Shown one piece after another: positions 1 through 12,687 of a DNA stretch of 64,000 nt. A model generated the notes under the pieces. That model was given only the letters and a program-made list of their open reading frames with translations. It made no database searches and was not told the DNA's origin. The DNA is taken from the NCBI GenBank assembly GCA_949358305.1, contig OX442315.1:7900427-7964426 (forward strand). Direction: 5' to 3'. Positions within the stretch are counted from its first letter, which is position 1. Each line of letters starts with the position of its first letter. This DNA is from Strigamia acuminata (Eukaryota > Arthropoda > Chilopoda > Geophilomorpha > Linotaeniidae). The translations under genes and the position numbers were made by a program.

Positions 1-404
1 GAAACTACTTGGGTTAAATGCTTTTAATTCTCACAATAGAAAAATTCCTCCTCCTTCAATTTAATTTGTTGTTTCATCAACATTTTTGGTTGCTGTGTGA
101 ATGCTGTGGAATGACGTCATAAGTTTGAATTCGCAGAGCTGAAATAGCTACATGTGGGTAGCATTGCGCGCGATTCACGGGGCGATTTTGCTTGCGAAAT
201 CGCGACGCGACGCGAAATTGCGGGATGTGTGCGCCCAGCATAACCGAACAATCTTCACAGCGCCAGCAACGGAAATGGAAACCATCGCCATCTGTTGGCA
301 GAAATTAACAACTTTACAACAACATTCAGAAGCGGGTCTGGCGCCGCCGTGTTAGGAGAGCACTTATAGTCTGCCCAAGTCGGCAGAAAATTATGGTTTG
401 GGGT

Positions 405-550
405 GATTACTTGATTAGTTGCTTAGTTGCTATTTGATGAAATGATTATTCTCAGGATTGGTTGAATCCAGTCACATGACACATCAAGTAATCGACTAAT
501 CAAAGTAATCAAAGTAATCAACTAATCGCTCATTTAATGAAACCCCTTTG
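405..550 (+). repeat. Dispersed repeat with ACTAATCAAAGTAATC motifs, copy 1
   Basis: GGTTGAATCCAGTCACATGA, then repeated GTAATC/ACTAATC motifs and ATCGCTCATTTAATGAAACC. The same string occurs inverted at 36566-36650 and a short piece at 42128-42170, each time ending at TTTAATGAAACCC. Probably the end of a transposon whose other end I could not define. Confidence 0.55.
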
Positions 551-1351
551 GACAACGTTGTATCGGTTTGGAGTATAGACGTAGTTCTATGTTGCGGCAC
601 AGTAATAGCTTTTGCATGCGGGAAAGACGAAATGTGAATTTTCATAAAGAAAATCCTGTTAGTTTTCGAGAAAAAACGGCGTTCGGAATTGATCGCGGTT
701 CGGGCGGGGAGGATTAGACCGAGGGTCTCCGGAGTGTTGCAAGTTTGGTGTAATTGGATTCTGTTTTGGGGTATGTGGAGTAGGTTATAGCTTTGATGAA
801 GTTTGTATGAAAAGCTGGATTGACGATTGACTTAACTCTAGATTCTCATGCGAATGTATGGGAACAGCTGTCATGTGGTGATCAGCACGTAGTACATTAG
901 TTTTCTCAGCTTGTCAGCTCAGTTTGTAATAACAAACTGCAGTTGTTGGAACTGCAAGAATTTATGTGAAAGGGAGAGAGATAGAGATGTGTTTTATAGT
1001 GCAGCAACAACTGTTGCACATGTCACAACAGTTGGAGCAGTTAAAGGAGACACCTGGTTATGCGGCGATTTGAACTACGCAAAGCCCGCTGTGCTACAAG
1101 AGGGGCTCGACTGCGATGCATAAACAATGCAAATGTAACATTTAACTCTGGAGGGGAGTATTCGCGGAAATAGCGGAAAAAGAAGTGAATCGCTTAAGCT
1201 CTATGAATAAAGCATCGATGTGGGGCAAAAAGGAAAGAACAAGGTTTGAAGCTAAAAGAAATGGAGCTCGCTCAACTCGTAGGCAATAGTTAACTTATGT
1301 ATGAAAAAGACGAAATGTCATGAAGACGTATTTGTAGTGTTTGTATGTATA

Positions 1352-1556
1352 CAGTCGAAACTCTTTTTAAGGAATCGCAAGCGACTGAAACATCGATTTG
1401 TTATAACGAGAGTTCGTTAAAACGAATTAGCTAAAAAAAATTAAATTTTATCATAAATAAATACATAACATGGTGGCTGGCCAACCAAATCATTTTTAAC
1501 AATTCGTTATATCGATAATTTGGTATATTGCGATTCGTTATAAAGAGTTTCGACTG
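1352..1556. mobile_element. pogo-like MITE (205 bp, TA target site)
   Basis: TA-flanked inverted ends CAGTCGAAACTCTTT and AAAGAGTTTCGACTG, with subterminal TTCGTTATA-type repeats in both arms. The CAGTCGA start followed by TTATAACGA is typical of pogo/Tigger ends. Short and non-coding. Confidence 0.8.
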
Positions 1557-1802
1557 TATAGGGTGTTCATTTTAAAGTGTTCCAGGCGATTTACAGAACG
1601 ATGAACGTACGCTTCGTTCGTGACGTTTGTTTGTTACATTAAACAAATATAAGAAACGAAAAACCGAAATTGCAATTTCTGACAAAAATGGCAGTTTTGA
1701 ATATGAGTCGCGGCTTTTAATCGATAAAATACGGTATTTTCAATTATATTATACACCAACACCTAGACACTTGCACAAAACAATTCTTGGCAAATCCAAG
1801 CT

Positions 1803-2089
1803 ATGGATGGTTGGATATGCATAAGTGATCGAAAAGAAGAAAATCGATTGCATTTATTGCAAATGTGAGAATTGGCACAGCCCTTGTAGCGGGAAGCGCG
1901 CCAGCAACACTTGAATGGATGAAAGGCGAAATATGCCTGTTTTGAATTTTGTTTGTGGCCATTGCCGACATTTACATAAACTATACTGGGCGTCTTAGAA
2001 TAATTCCTAAATAATTGGAAACACTACAGTTGGTATTTTTTATAAGGATAATTCGTTATATCGCGATTCGTTATAAAGAGTTTCGACTG
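1803..2089 (+). pseudogene. 3' remnant of a pogo-like element: degraded zinc-finger C-terminus plus terminal repeat
   Basis: Bases 2042-2089 repeat the 3' terminal repeat of the 1352 MITE (TTCGTTATATCGCGATTCG, then GAGTTTCGACTG|TA). Just before it, two frames together carry a PHD-like pattern: GWICISDRKEEN in one, then CIYCKCENWHSPCSG in the next, an in-frame stop, and FVCGHCR. The C-x2-C ... W-H-x2-C ... F-x-C-x2-C order fits the C-terminal zinc finger seen in some arthropod pogo/Tigger transposases. No catalytic domain remains. The assignment rests on motif order only. Confidence 0.4.
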
Positions 2090-2177
2090 TAATCCCAGCT
2101 GCATGCGTTTAAAGCGGGTAATACTGTATTAATAAGATAATTTAATATTTATAACCTGAAGTAGCAATGTGCGGTGA

Positions 2178-2568
2178 CTATACTCTGGTTCGACTCAAGA
2201 GGGTGCTCTTTTCCCATTGGCCGAGTCGCATTACTCCTACCTCAAGTTTGTATTACCACCACTAGGAGAAGTAGTTTTTATTTTTCTTATGTTTTGTGAT
2301 TGCTATTACCATTTAAGTTGAGATAATTTTGATTATTTTTATAAAAAAAATGTTATTTCCATTTAGGAAATAGTTTTATGCACATATAAATTTAAAACTC
2401 ATGTTTGTTATGTTTATTGGTTACTATGTCTGGATAGGCAATCGATTACAATGTCTGTACATTGTAATGCATTTCTGGTGTTTGGGTCTACATTTTTGGA
2501 TCACTACACCAGTGATACGACTCGGCCAATGGGAGAAGGGCACCCTCTTGAGTCGAACCAGAGTATAG
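2178..2568. mobile_element. TIR MITE (CTATACTCTGG ends)
   Basis: Inverted ends of about 60 bp starting CTATACTCTGGTTCGACTCA and ending with the inverse. The core shares AGGAGAAGTAGTTTT and GTTTGGGTCTACTTTT-type sequence with the 21805-22236 element. No clear target-site duplication. The overlapping short frames on both strands are shadows. Confidence 0.75.
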
Positions 2569-3418
2569 TTGTGGCTGAATTTGTATTGCGCAGACAGGGA
2601 TTTTTCGTTAACGGTTCTGTTATTCCTTTGCCGATATTGCATACCACCTTCATCGTTATCTGTATTGGTATTCAATCCATCCCCAAAGTGAAGCATAAAC
2701 AAGAACTCGCCTCAACTGTCCATTCAATATGAGAAGCTGAGTGTTTTACGGCTTCCATCTTTTTACGGCCATTTTTATTCTTGGTTTATTGAAACCCAAT
2801 GAGATATTGCTACAGGCCCACTCTGGAAATACCTATCTCGACCGGAACGGCATCGTTGGAATCTTAGTTAACGACCGAGTAATGACCACAGATAATCCTA
2901 TCGCGTCTCATAAATGCAAAACGCCGAGCCATGCAGCTGTCCACTTTCGCAGCGGATGGAGCGTCAAATCCTTTATTTGCTTTGCGAAAATGTCGGAAGG
3001 ATTTTTTCCTTTGATCCACCTGCAAATTCCACACTGCAAGATGTCTTCATCGATTGAGAACTTGGCATTAATAAAACAAGACGGAGTTTTGTTTGATCGA
3101 TTAAGTTGTAGTGAGCGGTGAGGCAAACGCGCAAACAAGAAAATTTCAACATTGATCCGACGAAAAAGCTCCGAAAGGCCTTGTTAGTGAAGAGGAAGTG
3201 GAGACACAAATGAATTTGCCAGGAGGAAGGAAGGGGATAAGTTGATGCAAACAAAGGTGGGACATGGCTTGCATCTTTTTCCTTCTCGAGTGATTGGAAT
3301 TTTGTTCTCTTCGTGCGAAGAGTGATGTAGCGACACCTCGAAGGATTTGTCGTAACCTACGGTTGTAACGCTCTTCTAACTGATCTTTATATGTGCTTGT
3401 TGAACAATTTGATGCCAT

Positions 3419-4414
3419 GTTCACACTTGAACCACTTTTCTACAAAACCCGCTTACTTTTAGAAAGTCTTGCGTTCACACTTGTTCCAGTTTTCTACAAC
3501 TTAGAATAAAATGATTAATACAACTTGACAATTTTAAGTCTCGCCCCCATTCTGTCACGTGAAAATTCAAAATAAAAAATGGATGCCAATTCATCTTTTA
3601 ACGCTACTTTTGGCATCAAAATAAAGTACTTTTAAAAGCATGTAAAAATTAATAAAATAGATCAATATACGAACGAAAGTGCGTTTCGGTCGTTTCGATA
3701 TTGTAAACACGATCGTGACATTTGTTTCGGCCCCAAATTTATTCACTTTTAATACAGAAAGGAAATTTAAAAATTATGTGGGATTACTAAACTGGTATCT
3801 GTCTTTCTTTTGTAAAAAATAGAAGTTTCTATCTTTAATGGATCATTACCTACAAGTAGAAATGCAAACCCCCCAATAGAAGCAGCAGCAATATTTGCAA
3901 TCGTTTGTTCGGCACCATTTTCCAGACTCAAATGATCTACCAGTTTTTGAAGAGGTGCATTATTGCATTATTGCATTATTGCATTATTGATTTCTACATA
4001 ATTAATGAATACCGTACTGCCTCGATTTAACGCCGGTCATATCTAAACTCCGGCTCCTGATTAAGCGCCGGGCAAACTGAGAACGAAAAGGCAATAAACG
4101 CCGGCCTTAAATGAACGCCGGGTTTGTTTAAACGCTGGGTTTAAACGTTTTTTAAACGAATATACGGTAATTAAACGTAAACGATTGGGTGGCGGCGGTA
4201 GAAAACCTTTTTTTTCCCTTAGACGCCTGGCGCGAATAATCGCCGGGCTTTGAATAAACGCCGAGGGGGTCGACTTAAAAATATAAATAAACGCCCCGGC
4301 GTTAAATCGAGGCAGTATGGTAAGTGTAAACAGTCTAAAAATAGATCATTCACACTTGTAGAAATTAGACCTTCTGAAAGTCACATCTTCCACATAAGTG
4401 GTTCAAGTGTGAAC
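3419..4414. mobile_element. TIR element of about 1 kb (GTTCACACTTGAACCACTT ends) with a nested MITE
   Basis: The left end GTTCACACTTGAACCACTT is matched inversely by AAGTGGTTCAAGTGTGAAC at 4396-4414. Subterminal CACACTTGT motifs recur near 3477 and 4351. The interior has no coding frame, has an (ATTGC)n stretch at 3957-3988 and contains the complete MITE at 4017-4315, inserted later. A related end is seen at about 58440-58560. Confidence 0.65.
4017..4315. mobile_element. TA-flanked MITE with repeated AACGCCGG motifs (299 bp)
   Basis: TA at 4015-4016 and 4316-4317. Ends CTGCCTCGATTTAACGCCGG and its inverse. The interior repeats AACGCCGG-like blocks in both orientations, far more GC-rich than the host DNA. 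Tc1/mariner-type target site. Nested in the 3419-4414 element. Confidence 0.85.
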
Positions 4415-5810
4415 TAGGCGTAAGAAAGATTGAACAGACATTCGGCGTTGCCATTTATCAGCAAAAGGTAACGTACATGGATGTCGGCAAGCGATCTATA
4501 AAAGCGTTTCTTTTTTGACAATAACCCACGTCAAAATTGATATATTAATGAAAGCTTTTTGACCTAACCGGTCATCAGCAGGTTCTTTATGTTTGCAGTT
4601 AACCGCCCTCAAGTAGCATAGAGAGAGCGAAAGAACCATCCTTACCCTATAATCTACTGACAACTGCAGACGTCAACAGGCTCAAAGTGACCAGTTATGT
4701 CGAAGAGCTTTGTTGGTTAATAAATCAATTATTTGGCTTTTGTTCGGTTGGCAGCGAAAAATGCCGTCGGGAGCTCTCTAATCTTCAACGCTCCTCAAGC
4801 AGAACAAAAGTATTGGACTTAGCGGAACACCGACGCCCAGCAGTCAGGGCCGCTTGCGATTGTGATATGTTGCAATGTGATCTTTTAAAGATCGATAGCA
4901 CGAAAAGATGCGAAAAGGGTGCTTTTAGGAGCCATTTTTTGGCCCAAGAAGATATGGCCATTTTTTGGGCACTTTTTGGGCTTGGCTAATTTTGAGGGCC
5001 CCCTGGGCCACCTCTATCTGGGTCTGTCGTGGTGTATGATTAATCTTGCAGCGTTTTGCACAGATGGCTGTTATGATTGCAGTTATCAATCAGGCCGGTG
5101 CTTTCGCAGTTAGGTCATCCATCATTGATCGTTGCAACAAGGAAATGATTGTCACTCAATTCTCTAATTCCATTGTTGATGATTGAGTTGAACTGTTGTT
5201 GGAAACAAAGCAGAAAACATAATTGAATCGATTGTTGAAAAAGTTGGTACAAACATTAAGAATGTTGGTGTGTGTTCTTTCAACGTTGTGTGCAACAATA
5301 CAGCTTTAATAATGAATTTTTGTTTGTTTATTTATTTATTCTGTTTTCTTTTTTAAAGTTCAAAGATGGCGCCCTTCACTTCGCTTATTTAATGACTAGG
5401 AGTGAGTCATGTTTGCTGTGTTCTCTTGACTTGTTGTTTGGTTTAATGTTTTTTTTTTAGCGTTAGGGTTAAAATTTATCATTTCCTGTGACTTTCGTTG
5501 GGTCGCTGCAACTAAATATTAAATTGATTGGAAATGATAAGCGGAACCGAAAAATGAGAGTTGAATTGAATTGAATTGAATAATAAAGGTTTGTTTTGAC
5601 TTAAGAAACAGGTTGTTTAACTTTAAAATGAGCATAACTTGGGTGAAAATGGGTGAAAAAGCAGTGAAACTAGTCTAATTACTTGATGCATATCAAAGAA
5701 GGACTAATTGTCCTGATAATAGGCTAAATTAGCATCAAAATGGAATTATTTAGCAGTTAAGTGAGCCTAAACAGCTTTAAGATAGAATTAGTAGGGCTAT
5801 GTAGTAGTAA

Positions 5811-6115
5811 AATAGTCTAAATTATCATGATAAATGTCTAAAATAGTCTAAATTATCTTGAAAAATGTCTAAAATAGTCTAAATTATCATGATAAATATC
5901 TAAAATAGTCTTAATTATCTTGAAAAATGTCTAAAATAGTCTAAATTATCTTGAAAAATGGCTAAAATAGTCTAAATTATCTTGAAAAATGTCTAAAATA
6001 GTCTAAATTATCTTGAAAAATGTCTAAAATAGTCTAAATTATCCTTTAAAATGGTTGAATTGTCTAAATTATCATGAAAAATGTCTAAATTTATCTAAAT
6101 TATCATCAAAAATGC
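5811..6115 (+). repeat. 31-bp minisatellite (AAAATAGTCTAAATTATC...)
   Basis: About nine imperfect copies of a 31-bp unit alternating AAAATAGTCT, AAATTATCTTG and AAAAATGTCT blocks, each about one helical turn long. Intron 1. Confidence 0.9.
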
Positions 6116-8867
6116 TTATTAGCAATAAAGTAGCACATTTAACATTAAAGTGGGTTTAATTATCAATAAAATTGAATCCTAATTATTGCCTGAACTTGGA
6201 AATCAGGATTAAATTGGGGCTTAATTAAGTAACTAACACTGGCACCAACTTATCTTCTAATCTGCTCAGCTTTAATCTTCTAGGAAACTCAGTCCAGTCT
6301 CTCAAATCATCAAACTTATCCCTGAATAATGCAATTATTTAAAAATATGCAGCCAAAAATAAATGCTTAAGAAAATAAACTAAAATACCTTGAGACAGCC
6401 TTTCAGAAGAAATGGAATTTTTTTTCTACTTGAATCCCATTTCAGCTCTTAATTTATTATGTGTTAATGGCTACCTTGTGCAGCTGAATGTGGAGTCATC
6501 AGTCCAAAATAAACTTCCTCATTCCCTAAAAAAAAGAAAAAAATTTTGGCAGCCATTTTTTATTTTTTATTTTTTTATGTTTAAAAGAAACTGGGAAAAT
6601 ATTATGCAACTTGGGACCACACATAGTCAGGTTTCTAAAATTAGGCCTAAATAAATAACCAGACCAACACCAACTTCAGATTAAGTCACCAAAAAATAGT
6701 TCCATGAAAAAATATTATATGGCAGCCATTTTTTTTCTGCAGTTTATTTATTTTTTTTTTTATTATCCACTTGAGCTTGGGTTTCTACTATATAATCAGC
6801 CATTTTTTTTAATGATTTGTGTGGTTGAGTCATTGAACTCTTTGAAAACCCAAATTCAAGGTCAGTTAAATTGACCTTGACAGGAAGTTAGCCTCTGTTG
6901 TTAATTTTCTGACATTTATTTAGACATGGAGACAATGAATTAACAATAGAAGAAATAAAATTTAGAAAAAATTAAAATTATTTTTTTTACTGTTATGTTT
7001 TGTCAGCCATCTTTGTTTATATTAGTGTTTTTTATCATGCTGAGAAGCCAACAGTTTGAGATTAGCAAGAAATACAAGATGGAGGATTGGTTTATTTTGA
7101 GAATTTTGTCGACAATTTAATGATATTCTTTTATGGGTAAAGTTGTGCGAGGTATAAAGAGGAGGTGAAAAGTTTTCTTGACATGCACCACATGGCCAAT
7201 TTGAAATCTGAACTTGAAATTGAGATATGGTTGTCATGGAAACGGGAGTGCTGTGAGATATTAAGGAGATAAAAGTAAACTTAAGACCTCGGGTGTAGAG
7301 ATTGTAAAATTAAAGCGAATCTCCACCGGATGAAGAAACGAAGATGTGGCAGAGCGTCGAACGGGTTCTGGGAACGAACGTGTTTGTGGGAGAAGCGAAT
7401 TGTTCGGAAAAGTCGATGTTCAATATGTCTTGCAATTCACATTAAATCACGTAGTCAAAACTCGAGTTATTTGTGACTGGAGTATCATTCAACGCGCGGA
7501 TAAGTGGTACGTGGCGTCATTTGAGAAGGTTTTGAAAAAAAATTGGCGAAATGTTTCATTGAAATGAGAAACGTATTTAATTACCGGTATTGAAATTTGA
7601 AATTCTGATTAATCTATAACCGTTCACACATGACTCATTCAGACTGCTTAAACTGGATACCCAAAGAAATCCAGGATGTGCTACAACAATAATAACAATA
7701 AAATAGTTCAATGTGTGACTGGCAGACAAGCCATTATTTAATCTTCCACCAGAACACAATGTTGACCTCAAACTATAAAGATAGAGTAAAATAATAATAA
7801 TAGAAAAGCGAAAAACCCATAATTGAATGGGAGTTTTCTGGTTCAACCGGTGCAAATCAGGCTTTGACTGACCGACATAAAATCTTAGCAAATCACCAAA
7901 TAATAATAATAATAAAATGACGCTCCCTCGACAAGTCGCACCAATATTCCACCGAAGATGGACATCCAACGGTTTTTGCTATTTGTAATCTTTCTCCAAC
8001 GTCTACTTTTCTGGAACACTGAGTACATGTAAACATGAGAAAAACCATGCACAATGCAATTTCAAAATACGTCACATTGTTGTGGGTGGAGCCAAAGGGC
8101 ATTACATCATGATTTTCCAAAGGTCTATTGTTATCATACACCTAAAACCACGTGAACGAGAAACGACGTCTAACGACGTTTCTGTTTATGTGGTTTTCCC
8201 ACGGCGTCCTCGTAACAATTTCTAACGGAAAATGAAAATCGGTGGCTCCATTAGCGATCGTCTTTGCACAACCACTCTAAATCCATTATCCTACGAGGCC
8301 GCCATCTATAATCTTTGCTTTGATTGAATAAAGGAGTTAAAGCGGAGAGATTGGAAATAATCATAACAATAAAAGATGGAAGAAAAGCTGCAAGGTGCAA
8401 TTGATTTTTTCTTCCCATTTTGATTGTGTCAGTTGGTTTTTGCTTCTCTGCGAGACGCTTGTGACTTTTAAGCGAATCGATAAATTTCACCTCAAGGGGG
8501 AGCGAGAAAAAGTGGGACTTGAGATGACATTTTCTTAGTTGTTTTGCTTTGTTTTTCCCACTGGTCTAAGTGGGATTGTTGTAAAATTAGGTTGAGGGTG
8601 ATGGGTTTTTTTTTTGGATTTGATGTTGCAGGTGACGAATTGATGGGCTAAGTAATGGGATTTAGGGTTAAATGTGTTTTGAGGTTGAAGGAAGCTACAT
8701 GTTTTAAATGTAGGGTTGTAGATTTATGGGTTAGGTGTTCAGTGGAGCAGTGGAAGTTGAGGGATGCTTGAAAGTATGGTCTGTACTTTGTTCTCGGTAA
8801 GAGTGGCTTATTTTATATAGTACATGGAGGTGGGATTCATTATTCAAAGTGAAGAAATTATATACAT

Positions 8868-9480
8868 TTAAGAAATCCTAGAAATGTTTGAAAATTTAGG
8901 ATTTCCTAGAAAAATTTGAAAATTTAGGAAAATCCTAGAAAATCTTGAAAATTTAGGAATATCTTGGAAAATCTTGAAAATCCTATAAAATTTAGGAAAA
9001 TCCTAGAAAATCTTGAAAATCCTAGAAAATCCTAGAAAATCTTGAAATCCTAGAAAATCTTGAAAATCTTAGAAATACTTGAAAATCCTAGAAAATCCAG
9101 AAAATTTGGAAAGTCCAGAAAATCTTGAAAATCCTAGAAAATTCTAAAAAATCTTGACAATCCTAGGAAATCCTAGAAAATCTTGAAAATCCAAGAAAAT
9201 CCTAGAAAATCTTGAAATCCTAGAAAATCTTGAAATCCTAGAAAATCCTAGAAAATCGCGAAAATCCTAGAAAATCCAGAAAATCTTGATAATCCTAGAA
9301 AATCCAGAAAATTTGGAAAATCTAGAAAATTCTTCGAAATCATGAAAATTCTTCAAAATTGTGACAATTTTAAAACACTTTATAAAATTGTGTAAATTCA
9401 TCAAACCTTAGAATCTAGAAAATTGTGTAAATTCATCAAATCCTAGAATCTAGAAAAATGTGAAAACTGAGTAATCCTAA
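8868..9480 (+). repeat. 19-20-bp minisatellite (AAAATCCTAGAAAATCTTG)
   Basis: Over twenty imperfect units made of AAAATCCTAG and AAAATCTTG half-units; the tail from 9330 degenerates to AAATTGTGTAAATTCATC. Intron 1. Confidence 0.88.
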
Positions 9481-9927
9481 AACCCTTAAAAAATTAGGAA
9501 AACTTAATAAAATTATCTCTTCATTTCCTTAACCCGTCCTAACCCATCCTAAACCTTGCAATACACTAGCTGCATTCGAATAGTCATTTAAACACGATTT
9601 CTTTTCTATTCCTACAGTTTAAATGGTTGATGTTGCAGTAAATGTTACAGTGCTTTGTCAGTGATTGAGATAGCTTCAAATGCTAGTCCTCTCTTATCTA
9701 ACAGGAGATCCACGGGCAGATGAAACATGCAAATGGTGTAACGATTTAGTGATGAAATAGATGAAACTGTTGGAATAGCAACATTGATGTGATAGTTGTA
9801 GTTGACACACTATCATTGACATGTGTTGATAAATGTACAGGCTTGATCCACCAGTTGATCCATTACATCAAAATCAATCGATTCTCATTTCCCGTGCAAC
9901 TTTTCACAAAACCATGCGAACAGTTAT

Positions 9928-10456
9928 TAGTGAGTTTGCGGTTGCCAATTGTTCCTTATAATTATGAGTTACAAGCTCATAATTATAATTATAATTCCAT
10001 CTTGAAATAGGCACTTGCGGTACAATAAATATATTTTATAAATTATACTTATAAATACCATGTGTAATGGTAGAACAAATCCCTATGCAAAAGAAAATGA
10101 AAATCTGTAGTTTTATTAATTTGACAGTTTTCAGACATGAAATTGTCTTCAAGTTTATTTATTTGCTTACCTGGAATGATTTTAGTTGTTTCTCTCTTTC
10201 GATGGCAGAAAGAAATTGTGATTGAGGCTGATTGTTGAAACAGGTCAGGCAGCCATTTTGAATTTCCATCAGCACCATCAGCGCCATTTGCAATAGTGGG
10301 AGGAGCTTCAAATAGTGTTAAGCGATCTGATTGGCTCCCTTATTTTACAAAATAGTGTAAAAGTTGAGGAGTTACGTTATGTTATAAGTCCATTTTTATA
10401 ATTATGAGCTTGTAACTCATAATTATAAGGAACAATTGGCAACCGCAAACTCACTA
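9928..10456. mobile_element. TIR element, 529 bp (TAGTGAGTTTGCGG ends)
   Basis: Terminal inverted repeats of over 60 bp starting TAGTGAGTTTGCGGTTGCCA. They include a palindrome, ATAATTATGAG/CTCATAATTAT, so each arm can fold alone. Flanked by TTAT on both sides (9924-9927, 10457-10460). Superfamily uncertain; no coding frame. Confidence 0.78.
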
Positions 10457-11263
10457 TTATCGTAAACATTTTTTTCTTTTTTCTTAAAACAAATTTCGAC
10501 ATTTTTAGACTGAATAAATGGTGCTCTACAACTTTGTAATTGGATAATAATATCTAGATTTTAAGTTTAGTACTCGTAAGATCATCTGCTAACAGAAGTG
10601 TATGCCCACAGACAGAATCATCTGGTAGCAGAACATGTGCCAGTCTGTCATACCAGACTTTTTGTGGTACTCACAGCTCTATGCAACAGAAAAGAAATGG
10701 TGAGTGGCCATGAAAAAGAAACAAGATGGATGCCGATAAAAATTTTTAGGGCTTCTTCGGAGTTAGGATGAATAGGATTGCTAGTTTGTTTTTCATTTGT
10801 AATTTTATTTATAAACTAATAATCTATTTTTATAAATAGAATATACAGTTGTTTGCATTTGTTGGCAGAACTGATTGCTGCCATATTTGAGACCGGTTAA
10901 AAAAAATTATGACCGGTCACGAATTGTCAAGATCGATCGGTACAATCGCTGCAAATTGTGGTTCGATATCATGCAATATTTTGCACGTAAATTGTTAAGA
11001 AAAAAATTGAATGAAAATTTTTAATATGCAAGTTTTCTAAGATTGTGTTTCATGGGACAGCCTTTATTACCACAGATGTTCGAATACTCAAGTTTCATGC
11101 AACTGCTTAAAGAAAGAACCCCATTATCAGTAAGGTTTCTGCAATAAGATATATCGGACGCGTTAATTTAATGGTGCATTGAATTTGTGGTCAATGTTGC
11201 ATCGGTTAGGGATGCAACGGATTCAAGTTATCGTTTGATCCGGTCAGCTCATCTCTATATATA

Positions 11264-11415
11264 CAGTCGAGCCTCGTTATAACGAATCGCAAGGAACCCA
11301 AAAAATGGGTTCGTTGTTCCGAAAGCTCGTGAAATCAATTTTTTTTAACATGGTATTTGTTGTAACGAAAAATTCGTTATATCGAGGTTCGTTATCACGA
11401 AAAATTCGTTATATC
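11264..11415 (+). mobile_element. pogo-like element fragment (5' end)
   Basis: Starts TA|CAGTCGAGCCTCGTTATAA, a close relative of the 1352 MITE end, followed by AACGAATCGCAAGG and several inverted TTCGTTATATCGAG motifs (11389, 11407). The outermost bases of the 3' end are not recognisable, so it is truncated or degraded. Confidence 0.6.
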
Positions 11416-12435
11416 GAGATACGATAAAAAGAGATACGATAAAAAAAATTGGTAATTTTGGTAATTTGTGTAAACAACTGTCTAAAATACGTATTTAGAT
11501 CGGTCTAAAGAAGAATTAAAATACTTAAAAGACTTTTCGAATGAATTTAACTTGAAATTTGTTTATGAGAGAAATTTGAAATTAGTGTCAGCATAAATAA
11601 AAAAAAAATTAATAAAAATGGAAAATAGGATAAACAAAGTCCCAGTTAAATTTTTATTTGCTGTTTTTACTTGCTGTTTTTATACGTGACTCATTATCAA
11701 TCCAGAAATAGAAGTTACAAAAAAAAAATAATCGTTAAATTTTAACCTTTTGATGAGGAAATCGAGTCGACACTCACCCAAAGTGCAAACCACCAATTGC
11801 AAAGGTTTCTAGGTAAAGGGTTAGTGGTGAAATGTCAAAATCGTGATTTTCCGCCATTTTTTTTTCTTTCTTTCCATCACACTTTGACCTGACTCGAAGC
11901 AACAAATTCCAACATGCACATTTTCTTTTTTCTTCTCACATCCCCAGGACTCTATTTGATGTTAAAAGACACTATTGTAGTTTTTCCATTGTTTAATAAT
12001 GTAAACAGCCTGTAGACTTTGTGCAAACATTGTGCTACTAATGTGACACTTTTTCCTGCGTTTAATGGTCATTTTTTAATGGTGTTGCCATGGAAACTGG
12101 CACTTAAATGACCAACAAAACCCAACCCTTTTGGAAAATGTTCTTTTTGTTTTGGCACCTTCTTAAAGGGGCAGTTAAACAAAGCAGGAAATCGATTTTG
12201 TCTCCAGTTGAATTTCAGGAAATCAAAACAATGAATTGAGCAGTGTCAAATTGATTTATACTTACTCAGCACCTTGTGACAGAAACTGCAACTAAGTGGA
12301 TCGAGGCAGCAAGAAAATCCAGCTCTTGCTGTGCATTATTCAGCGGAGAAAATCGACAAACGGCATCGGAATCGGATGGCCTCCATTTTGGTGGGAATTT
12401 TTGCTCTGGTGGCAAAGAGCTGCATTTTTTAAATG

Positions 12436-12687
12436 GTGACTAAGATAAGTTGGATATTACTAATTTGATGGTGCTCTACAACTTTGTAATTGGAAATTTT
12501 GCTCTATCTCGACCAGTTAACGGGTTAGCGAATGGAAAGTGCATTGTTGAATGTCTGGCATAAAATTTGATTACGCTATTGGATTCGTCATTCCTACTTT
12601 GCTGTAGGCTAGTCTGCTCGGTTTTTTGAAAAAGCATATACTTATTCTGGAAATTGACTGTAACGTCTTAAACGAAACATCCTGTAT
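12436..12687 (+). mobile_element. Dispersed element, right portion (copy 1)
   Basis: Nearly the same sequence recurs at 27341-27572 (GTGACTAAGATAAGTTGGAT through CTGGAAATTGACTG). It ends AACGTCTTAAACGAAACATCCTGTA, the inverse of the CAGGGTGTTTCGTTTAAGAC end at 27115. A 24-base core piece also occurs near 10519. The short open frames here are repeat sequence. Confidence 0.65.

Noticed and set aside
7346-7567. 73-codon frame with DWSIIQRADKWYVASFEKV
   Set aside because: Reads like coding but matches no family I know, and no convincing splice or promoter context was found. Too little to support a gene.
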